DNA from: Casuarina equisetifolia
Lineage: Eukaryota > Streptophyta > Magnoliopsida > Fagales > Casuarinaceae
Direction: 5' to 3'
Assembly: GCA_028551475.1 (NCBI GenBank)
Contig: CM052359.1
Span: forward strand, 26,847,583 to 26,911,582
DNA length: 64,000 nucleotides
In this document: positions 13,066 to 29,881 of the stretch, in pieces
Position numbering within the stretch: the stretch's first letter is position 1
How the letters are laid out: every line of letters starts with the position of its first letter
Notes under the pieces: generated by a model
Told to the model about the DNA's origin: nothing
Databases searched by the model: none
Seen by the model: only the letters and a program-made list of their open reading frames with translations
Made by a program: the position numbers and the translations under genes

Positions 13066-13461
13066 AAAGAATTGGGACCCATCCAATGGGACTTCAAGAA
13101 ACTTCACATGGTATTCAAATGAGAAGGAAAATTGGTGGAACTTCGAGGGCTAACTCATGCTAAGGAAGAACTACTCCATAACTCAAAGAAAAGATGATGG
13201 GATGAGAAAATGAAGAGGATTCTCATGAACCTCCAACTCCAACAAGGGGACAATTCTATAGGCACAAGGCCAAAGGCAATCCTAGAACAACTCACACTTG
13301 GCCCCACGATGATACAGGAAGAACTTTTAACTCATGGAAGCCTTTACACTCTCAGCCCCATTGCCAGCCAAGACAAGGGAGGACCCAGTCAATAAATAGC
13401 AATTCTTGGAGAAATCACACCCAAGTTAAAGGCAATTCTGGAAACCTTTACGGGGAAGAAT
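13066..13461 (+). other. Residual internal region and polypurine tract of the gypsy element
   Basis: Decayed pol-like sequence with several stops. Fragments such as GPIQWDFKKLHMVF and AILEQLTLGPTM are seen, with no RT motif. It ends at 13451-13461 with the purine-rich CGGGGAAGAAT directly before the 3' LTR, a fitting polypurine tract. The deletion of RT, RNase H and integrase must fall in this interval or just before it. Confidence 0.7.
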
Positions 13462-13973
13462 TGATGGGCGCTAAATGGCAACCAAGAAGGCAGAAGGGTC
13501 CCATGGCAATTGAAATGATGGGCTATCTAGACCATCATTGTAATTGTTCTACTGCCAGTAAGAAGGATGGGAAGAATGGCTTTTGTCAGAACAGTTCCAT
13601 GAAGCAATCTTGGTAATTAAGAAGCATGTCCTAATGCCTTAGGGTCATAGTTACGTGCAAGTTGTTACTAGCATTAATGACTGTAAGGACAAACATATCG
13701 TTAGTGTTTTGTATGTATAATTGAGGTAATGGTAAGGTATCTCGTCCCTGGTAGTAGTACCAGAGGTGGCTTATAAATAGAATGCGGGACAACCTAGGAG
13801 AGGCATGCAAGTTAGTTATTGTAAGAGGTTGTTTTCCCCTCTAAGGAAAACATTCAATCCATTTCCCTTTTTGTTGTCCAACATAGGTAAGAAACACCGT
13901 TTCCAACCGTGGTTGGAAGATATTCAGCCACTAACCAATCCAGTGAATCGATCCTCAAGGCAAGGTCCTAACA
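13462..13973 (+). repeat. 3' LTR of the gypsy element
   Basis: Same length (512 bp) and same TG...CA borders as the 5' LTR. By eye the two are about 90% identical, and most differences are C/T or G/A, as expected from decay of methylated cytosines. The flank to its right (CTTTTCAG...) does not repeat the bases left of the 5' LTR. Confidence 0.92.
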
Positions 13974-16640
13974 CTTTTCAGTTGGGTTCCTCTTTCTCTC
14001 TCTCGGTTCTTGTGATGAATGATGCCTTTAGCTTTGCAAAGGAAGACAAAGTAATGGAAATTGGATCACAAAATGAAACTAAGGATAATTAATTGAAGGA
14101 ATAATTGAAACCATTATATCATTATAGTATTAACTAGTTGTCAGATGTGACATGTTTCTTACGTATGGGAAATGTCCTATCTTCGAACTTTTATGGCAGA
14201 TAGGGCTAACGGGCACTTATACAAGGCTTGGAAATTCAACGCCATCAAATTTTTTAACATAGCATAAAACGACAGTAAAACAAAGAGGTTAAGGCATATC
14301 CTAGGTTGTGTTATCCGAAACCATTGTTTGAAGTGTTAGCTTATTTTTCTAAGACACTTATATGGACTTATATTAGAAGGCATATGAGACTCAATTATAT
14401 GGATTTATCTCAATACATTCTAAGTTAATGTAATTAAGTAAAACATATGAGTTTTTAGAACTATATAGATTGATTAGCATGAGTTATAGCTTCACTTTTA
14501 GGCTTATGATAAGTGAGACCCATAAGCAAAGTATGTAAGTGCAAGTTAAGTTCCTCTCTAGCTTTATAACAATATCTCAAAAAAGTGAGATTAGGGTTTT
14601 CTTCCAAAGTCTTGCATAATATTCTCACTAAGCCAATGTATATAGAGGGAGAATGGAAGAGAAGCATTTTGTCTAAAAAATCTTATTCAACCTTATGTAT
14701 TTTCAAATGGATGTTAAGAATGGTAAATTTCATTGTTCTTGATTTTTCTCCATCTATTGTTCTTGGTATTTTAAATTTTACAGATCTTGGATTTTCAATT
14801 TTATTGGAAACAAATTAAAACTTACATGTAATATTAGAATGTGGTTTCAAATCCTAGAAGGATTGAGTAGGATTGCTTGTGATAAAGGGTCTTCATATTG
14901 TGAGCATATCAAAGCACTGTGAATGCATGGCTCTACTATTTTTGCTTATATCTTGAGGCTTTTTTTTTTTTTAGTAGTCTAGCCCTTTTCTTCTTCCTTA
15001 GGTAGTTTTATCTTACATTCTATTGTCCTACTAGACAACCCAACCTGTCATGAAGGTTCTCATCAATATTTTCCCGTACATAATTGGTTCTATTAAAGTA
15101 AGAAGGTCTAATTAGTTGCATAATGGTTGTCATCCTAGAATCTTTCTAGACGTGTCTAAGTTATTGATACCATTTGTTGGATCTCTAGGCAACTTAATAA
15201 GGGGAAGAAAGGGCGAAGGTGGGTGGCAGTTGTTGAATTAGGTTTCTTTTATTTTTCTTCTTCCTAATGAGGTTTTTAGGTAGTTAATAGGACTACTACT
15301 ATTATGGTAAAAATGACAGTTATAATCAAAGCATTAAGAATATAAATTCAATCTTTTGTCCCACAAAAAATTTTGTAAAAAGTATTACTCCACATTTAGG
15401 GTAAAGAATCATATTAAGTCTCAAATGCAAAACATAAAGACCCAAAAATTAATTATTGGATTTAGTCACACTAAAAATTGGAGCACTATCATGTGGCCTT
15501 ATACGTGGAAGTTCCTCCTTTCTCTTTAGGCCCCCCCCTTAGAGATGTTACATCTTCTTGAGCCCAAAGTTGGAGTACTATTTTGTGACCTTATATGTAG
15601 TAGCTTCTCGTAACTTATAAAAAAATAACTTTATTTACTTAATGCTTCAAGACTTTAAACTAAATACAAGTCATTTTTTATAAAATTTAACAATTCTAAA
15701 TTCATCAACAAAACAATCTATTGCACTTTATTTACTTAATGCTTCAAGACTTTAAACTAAATACAAGTCATTTTTTATAAAATTTAACAATTCTAAATTC
15801 ATCAACAAAACAATCTATTGCTCCTTAAAAGCCAACAAATTGTTTTTCCCTCCTTTTTTTTTTTTCTTTCCTTAATTGTCTTGATGAATCTCTTTATTTG
15901 CTTAAAACATCCACTCCCGTGCATACCTACCATGATTGATCCACGAAGCCTCCAGCCGACAGATGAATGACAGTTTTTCTTACCAAGTTGACGGTACCGG
16001 ATGCACCCTACTTTTTACCAATGTACGACCGATCATTATGGGAAAATAAAAAACAATAAAAAAAAAAAGTAGTTTTACCATCTTACTTTTTGTCCGATGA
16101 TTGCGGCATGTCGGTCCGCCACGCTTCGTGGCGTGCGCAAGAAGCTAGGGGAAACATTTCCCACGAAGACGCCAACAATTTCTATCATTGAAGTTCTAGA
16201 TGGGCCTCCGGTTGGGCCTCCGAGAATTGAGGCATAAAGTTTAGTTAAAGTAATTGAAATATCTTTTTTTTTTTTACTTTTGATTTGTTGGGAAAAAATT
16301 ATGTTGAAAGTGAGTTACAGTGGAAGCCATAAATCAGTTATGGTGAAATTTTCTCACATAATATTTAAAAATTTTAAGATGAGTTCTTATATTTTAATAT
16401 AATATTATAATCAATAATAAACTTTTACTTCATAATGTGAGTGATAAGAGTGTTGAAAATGAGTGTTATTTTATATTAAAAATAAAAAAATGAGTCTATA
16501 GTTATATAAGTGATAAAATTTTATTGTCTAATATCTTAAAATTTTATAATATACTTTGACACTCTAATAAATTAAAATAAATAATTTTTATTTTTTTATT
16601 TAAGTACTAATATTTTTAATTTAAAACTAAATTTAGGAAA
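13974..16640. other. AT-rich spacer between retrotransposon and DUF868 gene
   Basis: No gene recognised. It contains an exact 97-bp tandem duplication (listed separately), several poly-T runs and a perfect hairpin at 16117-16133 (CGCCACG, 3-base loop, CGTGGCG). The stretch 16250-16640 is very AT-rich with partly inverted AAAATTTTAAGAT-type arms, which suggests a decayed transposon relic, but I cannot define its ends. Confidence 0.55.
15628..15821. repeat. Perfect tandem duplication, 97 bp x 2
   Basis: Copy 1 is 15628-15724 and copy 2 is 15725-15821. They look identical, starting ACTTTATTTACTTAATGC and ending CAATCTATTGC. Identity over 97 bp in neutral AT-rich DNA implies a recent duplication or an assembly artefact. 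Confidence 0.93.
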
Positions 16641-18173
16641 AAAAAATTAAAACTGGGCCGACGCAGGGCCCAACCGACCACGGACAAGTACACGTGAACG
16701 GGGACATCTAATCTCTGATAAAGTAAGAATTAACAAACCTCCGCTCTCGTAATCTTTGCTGTCACTCCGTAACCCCGGTACTATCACCACACGCCGCAGA
16801 GCGCGTGCACGACAGATTTCCCCCGTCAAAAGGTGGATTCCCTCGTCCTAAGCGTGCTTTTGTGATGGGATGGTTGAACAGTGCTTGGAGCCTTTTAGAA
16901 GAAGATATCTCTATCTCAATTCCATCGGCGCGTACGGATCACGTACCCAGAGATGCCCGGCGTAAATTAGGAGTTTCAGGTGTGAAGCGAAAATAAAGCC
17001 AAAAGCCTCGGCCTGACCATTTTGCCCAGGCACTGTTAAGAATCCAATCCGCCATCTCAAGACCAGCTCACAGATTCAGAGACAGAAACAATGGGGGCTG
17101 CTTTGGGAGTCTATGGTGGAGCCAAATAATGGAGGGTCTTGGTCAAAACACTTGTGGGTTCTGCGACTGCATTCTTCAACACGGAAAAGATGACAATTAG
17201 TTATGAATGACATCGTGCATGCATGACCACGGCCTTGGTGCACCCCACTTCGGCAAACCCTTCTCTTTCTGTCCTTCCCCGCCTTTGAAAACTTGGTAAA
17301 AGGGGAACTACTTGGTTCACACAAAGACCTAATGAATGTACTGATTCTATTTTTGGTACATACGCGTACATATTTAGGGATATGTTTTAGACCTTAATTC
17401 CCCAAAAACCTTCCTCCTTTCCATGTTTTGCTTTGTCCAAGAGAGAAAGAGAGAGTACAAGAAGATCACTTTTTATTTTTGGCTCCTTCCAGTGTAGAGT
17501 AATCTTCAAAACCGGGCTTTCCAGCAATTCGCAGTTGCTGCTTGCTACAATACCGTTTTTTGTCTCCATCGCCTTGATTGGAATTATTTAAGCTGTCACC
17601 ATCTTGAGGTATATTTGCATTCTATCTCTATTCTCTTCTGCCTTGGTTCTTTTTCTTTTTAATCCTTTCCTTAATATTTCTCGGTGGGTCTGGTTCCTTG
17701 TATTTTGTTTCTAATTTTTTATGGATTAGGCAGAGGTACTGACAGTGAAAGAACTCTACTCTTTTGTTTTTTTTTTGTCTGCTTCTCTATTTTGGCTATT
17801 TACTTTCTACACATTCCACAAATTTGTCCTCAATTTCGATGCACATTATTGTGCTTTGGGATGAATTGCTTGGCAGAGATGCATCTTAGAGTCCATTCCC
17901 AGATCAAATCAGTGCTTGAGAAGCAGACTTCGGAGAACTCTTGAGATGAAATTTTGTTTTCGTCTCTGATCAGTTTGAGGTAAGGTTCCCTTCTTGCCTT
18001 TTGTGTTGTATTTTCGTTTTCGAGTTGCCTATTTTGTGAGTCTTTACCATTGTCTTTGTTTGTTGTTTCCCCTTTTTTCTTCCTTTTTTGGGTTGCAAAA
18101 GTGGGCACCAACTCTTTGGCGAGAAAGCGAGAAGGAAGTTTAGGATTAGTAAATGCAAGTTCTTGGGGTGAAA
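16641..18173 (+). promoter_or_regulatory. Upstream region and 5' leader of the DUF868 gene
   Basis: GC content rises from about 16650. The likely transcript leader (about 17400-18170) contains a candidate 5'UTR intron: a donor at 17980 (GTAAGG after TTTGAG) and a candidate acceptor TTTAG at 18139-18143, a pyrimidine-rich stretch of about 165 bp. A second possible donor is GTATAT near 17607. No TATA box or transcription start can be fixed from sequence alone. Short ORFs here (for example 16805-16996) resemble no protein I know. Confidence 0.4.
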
Positions 18174-19073
18174 ATGAAAGATTTCCCATCTTGTTTTGGT
18201 GAAAATGGGGTTCAAGTTGCTGATTCTTCCTCATCGAACACCAGTAAGGCTGCCCAGAATCTAGTTACTTGTATCTATCAATGCCGTTTACGTGGCCGGT
18301 CTTGCTTGATTACTGTCACTTGGACTAAGAATTTGATGGGTCAAGGCCTTGGAATTGGGATCGACGATTCGTCAAATCAGTGTCTCTGTAAGGTTGATAT
18401 TAAACCCTGGTTATTCTCCAAGAGAAGAGGATCCAAAAGTTTAGAAGCATATTCTTCAAAGATTGATATATATTGGGACCTTTCTTCGGCAAAATTTGGA
18501 CCCGGGCCTGAGCCTTTGGAGGGTTATTATGTCGCGGTTCTCGTTGATAGACAAATGGTTCTCCTTCTTGGGGATTTGAGAAAAGAAGCGTTCAAGAAAA
18601 CTAGCTCCAGCCCTGTGTCTTCTAATGCTATCTTCATTGCCAAGAGAGAGCATATTTTTGGCAAGAAAGCGGTCGGTACTAAGGCCCAATTTTGTGATAA
18701 TGGTCAAATTCATGATCTTGTGATTGAATGTGACACTATCAGTGTCAATGATCCATGCCTGGTGATCCGTGTAGATAGAAAGCCTCTAATGCAGGTGAAG
18801 CACCTTCGGTGGAAGTTCCGAGGGAACCATACCATTTTGGTTGATGGGCTTGCAGTCGAAGTTTTCTGGGATGTTCATAATTGGCTCTTTAGTACGACGC
18901 TTGGAAACGCTGTTTTCATGTTCAAGACGTCTCTCTCAGCTGAGAAGTCGTGGGCTAGCCAGCCCCTTTCTGATTCAAGTGTAATGCCATTGTCTTTGTC
19001 GCAGAGATTTTCAGATTCTAAGTCACAATGTCTAGGTTTCTCGCTGATTTTGTATGCTTGGAAGAATGAATAG
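18174..19073 (+). CDS. DUF868 family protein, single exon
   Basis: A 299-residue plant protein of the DUF868 family, function unknown. It has the family start MKDFPSCFGENGVQVADSSSS, then NLVTCIYQCRLRGRSCLITVTW, CKVDIKPWLFSKRRGSKSLE, KIDIYWDLSSAKFGPGPEPLEGYYVAVLVDRQMVLLLGD, FIAKREHIFGKK, KAQFCDNGQIHDLVIECD, VDGLAVEVFWDVHNWLF, and the family C-terminus GFSLILYAWKNE. The whole domain is in one exon, as usual for this family. I chose Met 18174 because known members start at M-DFPSCFGENG; an in-frame Met at 18153 would add MQVLGVK. There is no membrane segment; the protein appears rich in beta strands. Length and motifs are complete. It is probably preceded by a 5'UTR intron. Confidence 0.95.
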   Translation: MKDFPSCFGENGVQVADSSSSNTSKAAQNLVTCIYQCRLRGRSCLITVTWTKNLMGQGLGIGIDDSSNQCLCKVDIKPWLFSKRRGSKSLEAYSSKIDIYWDLSSAKFGPGPEPLEGYYVAVLVDRQMVLLLGDLRKEAFKKTSSSPVSSNAIFIAKREHIFGKKAVGTKAQFCDNGQIHDLVIECDTISVNDPCLVIRVDRKPLMQVKHLRWKFRGNHTILVDGLAVEVFWDVHNWLFSTTLGNAVFMFKTSLSAEKSWASQPLSDSSVMPLSLSQRFSDSKSQCLGFSLILYAWKNE

Positions 19074-22000
19074 AGATTTAATAGTTTCTTCATTGAGTGC
19101 TAACAGAAGCTTTCAGTGAGTGTTAATTTTTATAAACGGTGTGATCAAATTTCACTAAATTTATTTAAATGGTCTATTTGTTTACTTCTTATCCTTTTTC
19201 CCTTTGAGTGATCTGAGTGATTATAGACTATCGATGATGTTGATATTACTTGGCTATATCTCCTTACAGTGTCAAATTTCATCATGTTTTTTTGTTGAGA
19301 ATTCAATTCAAATGTGATCATCCAAGCTCCTTTTTCATTACCCTCCAAGTTTGTTTTGCAACTAGTTATGGTGTATCTTTCAATCTTGTTGCATTGGGAG
19401 CTCCCTTAGTCAAAAATGTCTTAAGAAGGCGTGCCTTGTCTGTGGGTATGCACTGCGTTTTCAGTCAATACCAACATTAAAGAACTAGACCATTCCAACA
19501 TTTCCCTTTTTCAGAGAACTACTGTTACTTGGGTTTGGATTCTTTTTGTTGTAGGAGCTGAAGATATGGTGCGACAGCAAGAAGAATTCATTATGATAGA
19601 TGTTTGGCTTCTATATACCAGGTGCTAAATCCCTAATTTTCATTCCCATTGCTTTGGTTTATCTGGCATGGGCACTTCTGCATATTTTATCTCCTTGTGG
19701 AACCCAACAATCCATCAATTCCGGTATGATGTGCTATCTTATTATTTTAGTTGGTGAACTGAGAATGTCGGAATGGTGGAGAGATACCTGTTGAAGCAAT
19801 AGAGTTGAGAGAATTTCAGTATCTCGGCGTTCTCTTAAACTACAACTCCTTTACTATCTTGTTCTTTGTTATGTATTTGCGTGGACTCTATCAGTGTAGG
19901 CTGAAATAGCAGATGTAAGCTGATCAGATATACCTAAACACTGTCTTTCTGCTTTTGGTTTATTATGTAGTCCCGAGGAGTCTCCCTCTGGTTGCCTGTT
20001 GAAAATAATTCTGGCGTTAGAGACCTCATAAGCATGCACAAATGTTCTGCTAATCCTACTTGTGGGCTTAAAAGCAAATGCAGAGACTAAACATAGATGC
20101 TCGCGATAGAAGAATCATCATCATCATCAACCTATACAAATGATAGTCTTGAAGAACTGCAGCATATACAAATGAAACTTGTAACTGCCATAAGGTTGGG
20201 CCTTATTGATCTCTTTGTTAAAGGGGATTCTTCTACTACGCCTCTGACAGGAAGATCGTAGAAGCAGTGACACTTTACGGGAGGAAGCCATTAACTTGAG
20301 GTTCGACTTAGTTACCGATACACTATTCTACTTTTTGTAAGGCTAAGTATCTAATAGAACATAGTACTTTGTGATTTAGATTTCAGACCCTTTCTGTGCG
20401 CTGTTGTCCTCAATATATCGGTTCACTTTTAGGTTGCCTATAGGCCTCTGTCTCTTGAATTGTGCTGCATTTGGAAATATCGCTGGACACTTGGTTCCTA
20501 TTTTTCCTTCAATCCTCTATCACAGATAGAGGCAGAGAGAAGGAGAGAGGGAGGAGTACATATTTTGAAGCAAAATGAACTACACAATTGGCATACCTTT
20601 TTTAAACAGAAGAGTAGCAAACCAATCTGGAGATTTGATTGTTGATGTTCTTTGGTTTTGCCCATCTTACAGGCTGTTACTGGACTCCCAAGTGGTAGTG
20701 GAGGAGCAGGCAAGCATCGCTTATAGCTCTTCAGACTTATTCCACCAATCCTTAGTTAAAAGTCGCTTTTAACGTTTTTAACTGTCCTTTACTCTGCAAC
20801 TCCAGAAAATTTATGGAAATTGACAAGCTATTATCTAAACAGTATAATTTCCATAATTAAGGGATTAAGAATGTATTTAAACAACATGGCAATTGATGGA
20901 TATTTAACCCCTTCTATTTTCTTGTATTCTAGAGATTAAGACTGTCCATTAAATTTACACTTTAGTTCTATGTTTATGTTCTAACACAACTAAACTAGTG
21001 GATTGGCTGCTGGGAAACCCGTCTCAAATTCCTAGCAATAACCCCACTAGTTCTGTTATCAACAATTCATGTTTAGACCATCACCGTAAAGAGTCAAACA
21101 GGTCTAGTTCACTGCTCCCCTGCATACTTGCTTTTCTTTTTCTGGCCAAATCATTAGAATATGTTTGGTTCTATAACGTTAGGTTGTCATTTTGATGGGT
21201 CACATATTATATGAGACATCTCCTTTGAGCATCGAGTGTTGAATGTAGTGGAGACATCCATGTTTTCCCTCTCTATCGAATTCTCCCGCCAGACACACGA
21301 TGTCCAAAACATTTATCCCTGGGCTGCCTCTTTTGTTCCGCAGCAGTCAATTAAAAACAGAAGCTCCTTTCTTTTTACTAAAGAAGATGTAAGCCAAAAG
21401 GTCACGATCCAGAAAATAACTAGTCATGACTAAGCAAATAATCATTAGATTGCTGAAACTCATTTGTAGTCTTCAATTCATTTATTATCAAGTCAAGCTA
21501 AAGGATGATTTGGACTGCTTACTAAAAAATTTATAAGTATATACCATACACGGATCCTGACAAAGGTTTGACTTTACTTAAAAGAGGTTTCTCTCGGTTG
21601 AAGAATGTTGTCTCAGCTTGTCTTGTTTGAACTTCTACGAGACCCAAGATGAAGGCAAAAGGCTCTAATAAGTCTCATTTGTTGTAGAAAGTTGAGACTT
21701 AGACTGAAAATGATAATTTTGTAGACATTGTGAGCATTTGCATCAACTTTGAATTGACTACTGTTGCAAACATAAACTAAGAAAACCAACTTTTACACGG
21801 ACAACTTTTATTCTTTGAGCTACATTTATATATACAGGCCTAAAAATAATCTACTTTACATGATAATTAGCTATACAAAGAAATGAACAATATGGTGCAA
21901 TTAAATATACAAATAAAATCAGGAAAATCAAAGAATGTAAGTACGTCAAATGCAATACAATTAAAAAATATATAAAAATTTGAAATAAACTAAATCTAAT

Positions 22001-23046
22001 ACAACCAAGGAGAGAATATCTCACAATTGAAACATTTTCATTAATAGCTTTCCCCCTAAATACCTTCATGTCAAGCCACTAATTTCAAAAATTCTATGCT
22101 TACACTAATACTTCTCCTATAGTCCTCTTATAAATATTTATTCTTATACCTCCCTATCAGTAGGATCTTGTATGAAGCTAAGTAAGCTTTTAGAGGTATG
22201 AGGTTTTAAAAGAGAAAAAGTGAGAGAATTTGGAGAAAAAAATGAAGTATGGCATAGAGACAAAAATAGCTCTCCTATGACAAAGAGAGCATGTGCTAAA
22301 TGACATGTTTATATATTTCGTTTCCCCTCTAACCTATTGATTGAGAAATTAAGACAAAACCATTCTAGTGTGTGATGTTTACGTCATTAAATAGCTGAAT
22401 TGAGATATTTAAGGTTCCAGAACGCTCATACACCAATATACATAATGTTCCAATATTAAATATTGCCTCATCAAAGATTGTGACATTAATCTTATTATAC
22501 ACAAAGTGTGAAACCTTTTGATAATTCTAGCTCATTGCTATGCCCATGTTTAATAATTTTTATGTAAGATCATTTAGGCCTAGGTAACTATAGATTATCA
22601 TAAGATTAAGTGAACAGTCTATCTAATGTATTTAATGGTTTGAAATTTTTATATGACAATTTGATATATAGGGCATTTGAGTTTTTTTAAAGGTTAGACT
22701 TACACTATGTCCTTATACTTATTTGAAGTATGGTTATTACATTTAACTTTTTTTATTATTAATAAAATTTATAAGTTATGTTTCTTAAAAAATAATAAAT
22801 AAAAAAATTCATTCACTAAAGACCTAATTCTCATCATGGATTGGGACACCAATAAGAATGGTATGTGGTGATTTTGTCTTTTTTAGGGTTATACTTATAT
22901 CGCGTTTTTTTTAATATATATATTTATTCAAATTATTATTGTTATGTTTTACTTTATTATTATTATAAAAATTTATCATAATACCACCTTTTTTGTTTTA
23001 AAAAAAATTCTAACAGAAAAGAACTCAAAACACAACTAAGTAACTG
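19074..23046. other. Spacer between DUF868 and eIF4A-III genes
   Basis: About 4 kb. The first part probably holds the DUF868 3'UTR and terminator. From about 20800 to 23000 it is AT-rich with no coding pattern I trust. Short ORFs (for example 19250-19480, 20998-21195, 21236-21433) match nothing I know and have no supporting splice context. I see no RNA gene. Confidence 0.55.
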
Positions 23047-23188
23047 ATGTGGAACATCGTGGGCGTCTTAAATACGGGAGCCCTTTTGTACATTTCTGCC
23101 TCCGCAATCGCCAACCGGCCTGCAGGAAGAAATTCTCTCCTTACTAGGGCCGTGAAGCAAGCTACATTCAACTGCCGTAGCCCCAGCC
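23047..23188 (+). promoter_or_regulatory. 5' leader of eIF4A-III with a possible overlapping upstream ORF
   Basis: A GC-richer stretch follows an AT-rich spacer and probably contains the transcript leader. An upstream ATG at 23047 opens a 73-codon frame that overlaps the true start (23189) in another frame and ends at 23268. It matters only if transcription starts before 23047, which the sequence does not show. Confidence 0.35.
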
Positions 23189-28388
<5,200 letters not shown>

Positions 28389-29719
28389 CAGGTGCTTGTG
28401 CTGATTCCGTCGACAACTTTGCTTGTGATGGTTCGACGCTTGTGGATTAAATGACAGTCCTGGTTTGGACAGAGTTGCTGCACTGTTTGCTTAAAGATGT
28501 ATGCGATTTTCTGCGCTTTTCTCAACTGTTGTAGGTGAATATAATTTTAAGTAATTTGCTAGATTTCTTGTGATCACGAGATATTTGGACTGTAACTTTT
28601 CGGCATTTCTCTCGTTCTGTTGTAGGTTTATCTTCTCTCTTTTATTGGTTTAGTTGGCTTGGTGATTGGATTTCAATCTATAGAACTCAGCATCGGTCAA
28701 TTTCTTAAGTGTCAAATTTTTCCATATGTTAATTTTTTACTCGTAAGACTAATACAAAGATGTATTGTGTAAATTCTACCAAGTCATGTTTAAAATAAAT
28801 ATGGAAAATGTAACCATATGTCTCTCGCTATATATAAATAAAATATCACAAAAAGGTGAAATATCGTTTTATTCATAGCAATCAAAATGAAAAGGTTAGT
28901 TTTATGATTTCAAAAACTTTGGTAACATTTGTAGGTTGAATGATGAGTTAACATATTTATTTCATTTTCAATTAATAAAGTAAATAACATTTATGTATTT
29001 AATGTCATAATAGATATGATGAAATAGGATTTTTTTATTTTAAAAAAAGACAATATCTTGACAAATTTATTAATAATAATAAAATTAAATGTAATAATCA
29101 TATATCAAATATATATTTATCTGGGTTAGATTCCTTTTCTGAACTTTATACAATACCATGATCTTCTTTTAGCCTTTTTGAAAGAGATTTGGTCTTATCA
29201 ATCTTGTGCTAGCAAACATGCTCATTGATCAAATTATGTTGACTTTGGATCTTACGAAAATTTCTTTGATCAGAAGCATATGCATTAGTTGTTTTGTGAA
29301 TAAATGGACTTCTATGCATTTAAAAGAAACAATGGAGAAAAGGTTACCTTCGAAAATGTTAAATGTATATATATATCAAGTTGTCACGTAAAATATAAAA
29401 AAATAAAACATTAAATATATTGGGTAGTACCTAATCTTAGGATGGTCTGTAATTAATGAAATAGGATGAATTGAGAGAATATTTTATAAATGAATAATAA
29501 TTTTAAATATAATATTTATTTATTTATTTTCTGAAAGGAGCAAAATAAATAATTTGTTCTTGTAATAACTGCTCTGTATTTTGTGAGACGTTTGTCAACT
29601 CTTTAATAAGATAAAAAAAGATATATTAAGTTTTAATAAATATTAGACGGATAAACAAATCTTAATAACTGAATTTAGAGTTATTAATTTATTTTTGTCA
29701 GAGAGAGCGAGAGAGAAAC
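28389..29719. other. Spacer between eIF4A-III and the LMBR1-type gene
   Basis: The first few hundred bases should carry the eIF4A-III 3'UTR. From about 28730 to 29690 the sequence is strongly AT-rich and has no convincing ORF. Part of 29050-29430 loosely resembles 9040-9260. The right end (29699-29719) is a GAGAGCGAGAGAG-type leader leading into the next gene. Confidence 0.55.
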
Positions 29720-29881
29720 GTGGAGAACGCGCGGGTACGGGAAAGAGAACGCGAAAGAGCTCCTCTTGACCGGTTCTTACGACATCTTCCTCTGGGAAGA
29801 AGAAGAGGGAGGAGGAGGAAGGAGGAAGGAGGAAGAGAAAAGATTATATGTAAACAAAACCTTTCAAGGAGGAAACCAAGA
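29699..29881 (+). promoter_or_regulatory. Purine-rich leader of the LMBR1-type gene
   Basis: GA-rich sequence (GAGAGCGAGAGAGA, then GAAGAAGAAGAGGGAGGAGG) sits directly before the start codon. It stays open in frame with the gene from an ATG at 29720, giving an Arg/Glu-rich leader (RVRERERERAPL). GA-rich leaders are common in plants and are usually untranslated; translation here is not shown. Confidence 0.45.

Larger units (their letters stand above)
9438..13973 (+). mobile_element. Ty3/gypsy-type LTR retrotransposon, internally deleted and decayed
   Basis: Two 512-bp LTRs (9438-9949 and 13462-13973), a tRNA-Met primer-binding site, a gag region and an aspartic-protease region, all on the plus strand. 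I see no reverse transcriptase, RNase H or integrase, so the copy is non-autonomous. The gag and protease relics fit plant gypsy elements (CHD-type retrotransposon gag; protease with DSGSSHNF). The order gag-protease is intact, but stops and frameshifts break the frame and a second element sits in gag. By hand count the LTRs differ at about 49 of 512 sites (~10%), mostly transitions, so the insertion is old. No target-site duplication is visible next to the LTRs. Confidence 0.9.

Noticed and set aside
13805-14092. 95-codon frame at the right end of the 3' LTR
   Set aside because: Most of it lies in the LTR, and the same partial frame (MQVS-CKRLFSPLRK) occurs in the 5' LTR with a different end. 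It arises from the LTR sequence and is not a gene.
17830-18234. 134-codon minus-strand frame over the DUF868 start
   Set aside because: It is antisense to the DUF868 leader and N-terminus, low in complexity (Lys/Asn rich), and has no recognisable domain.
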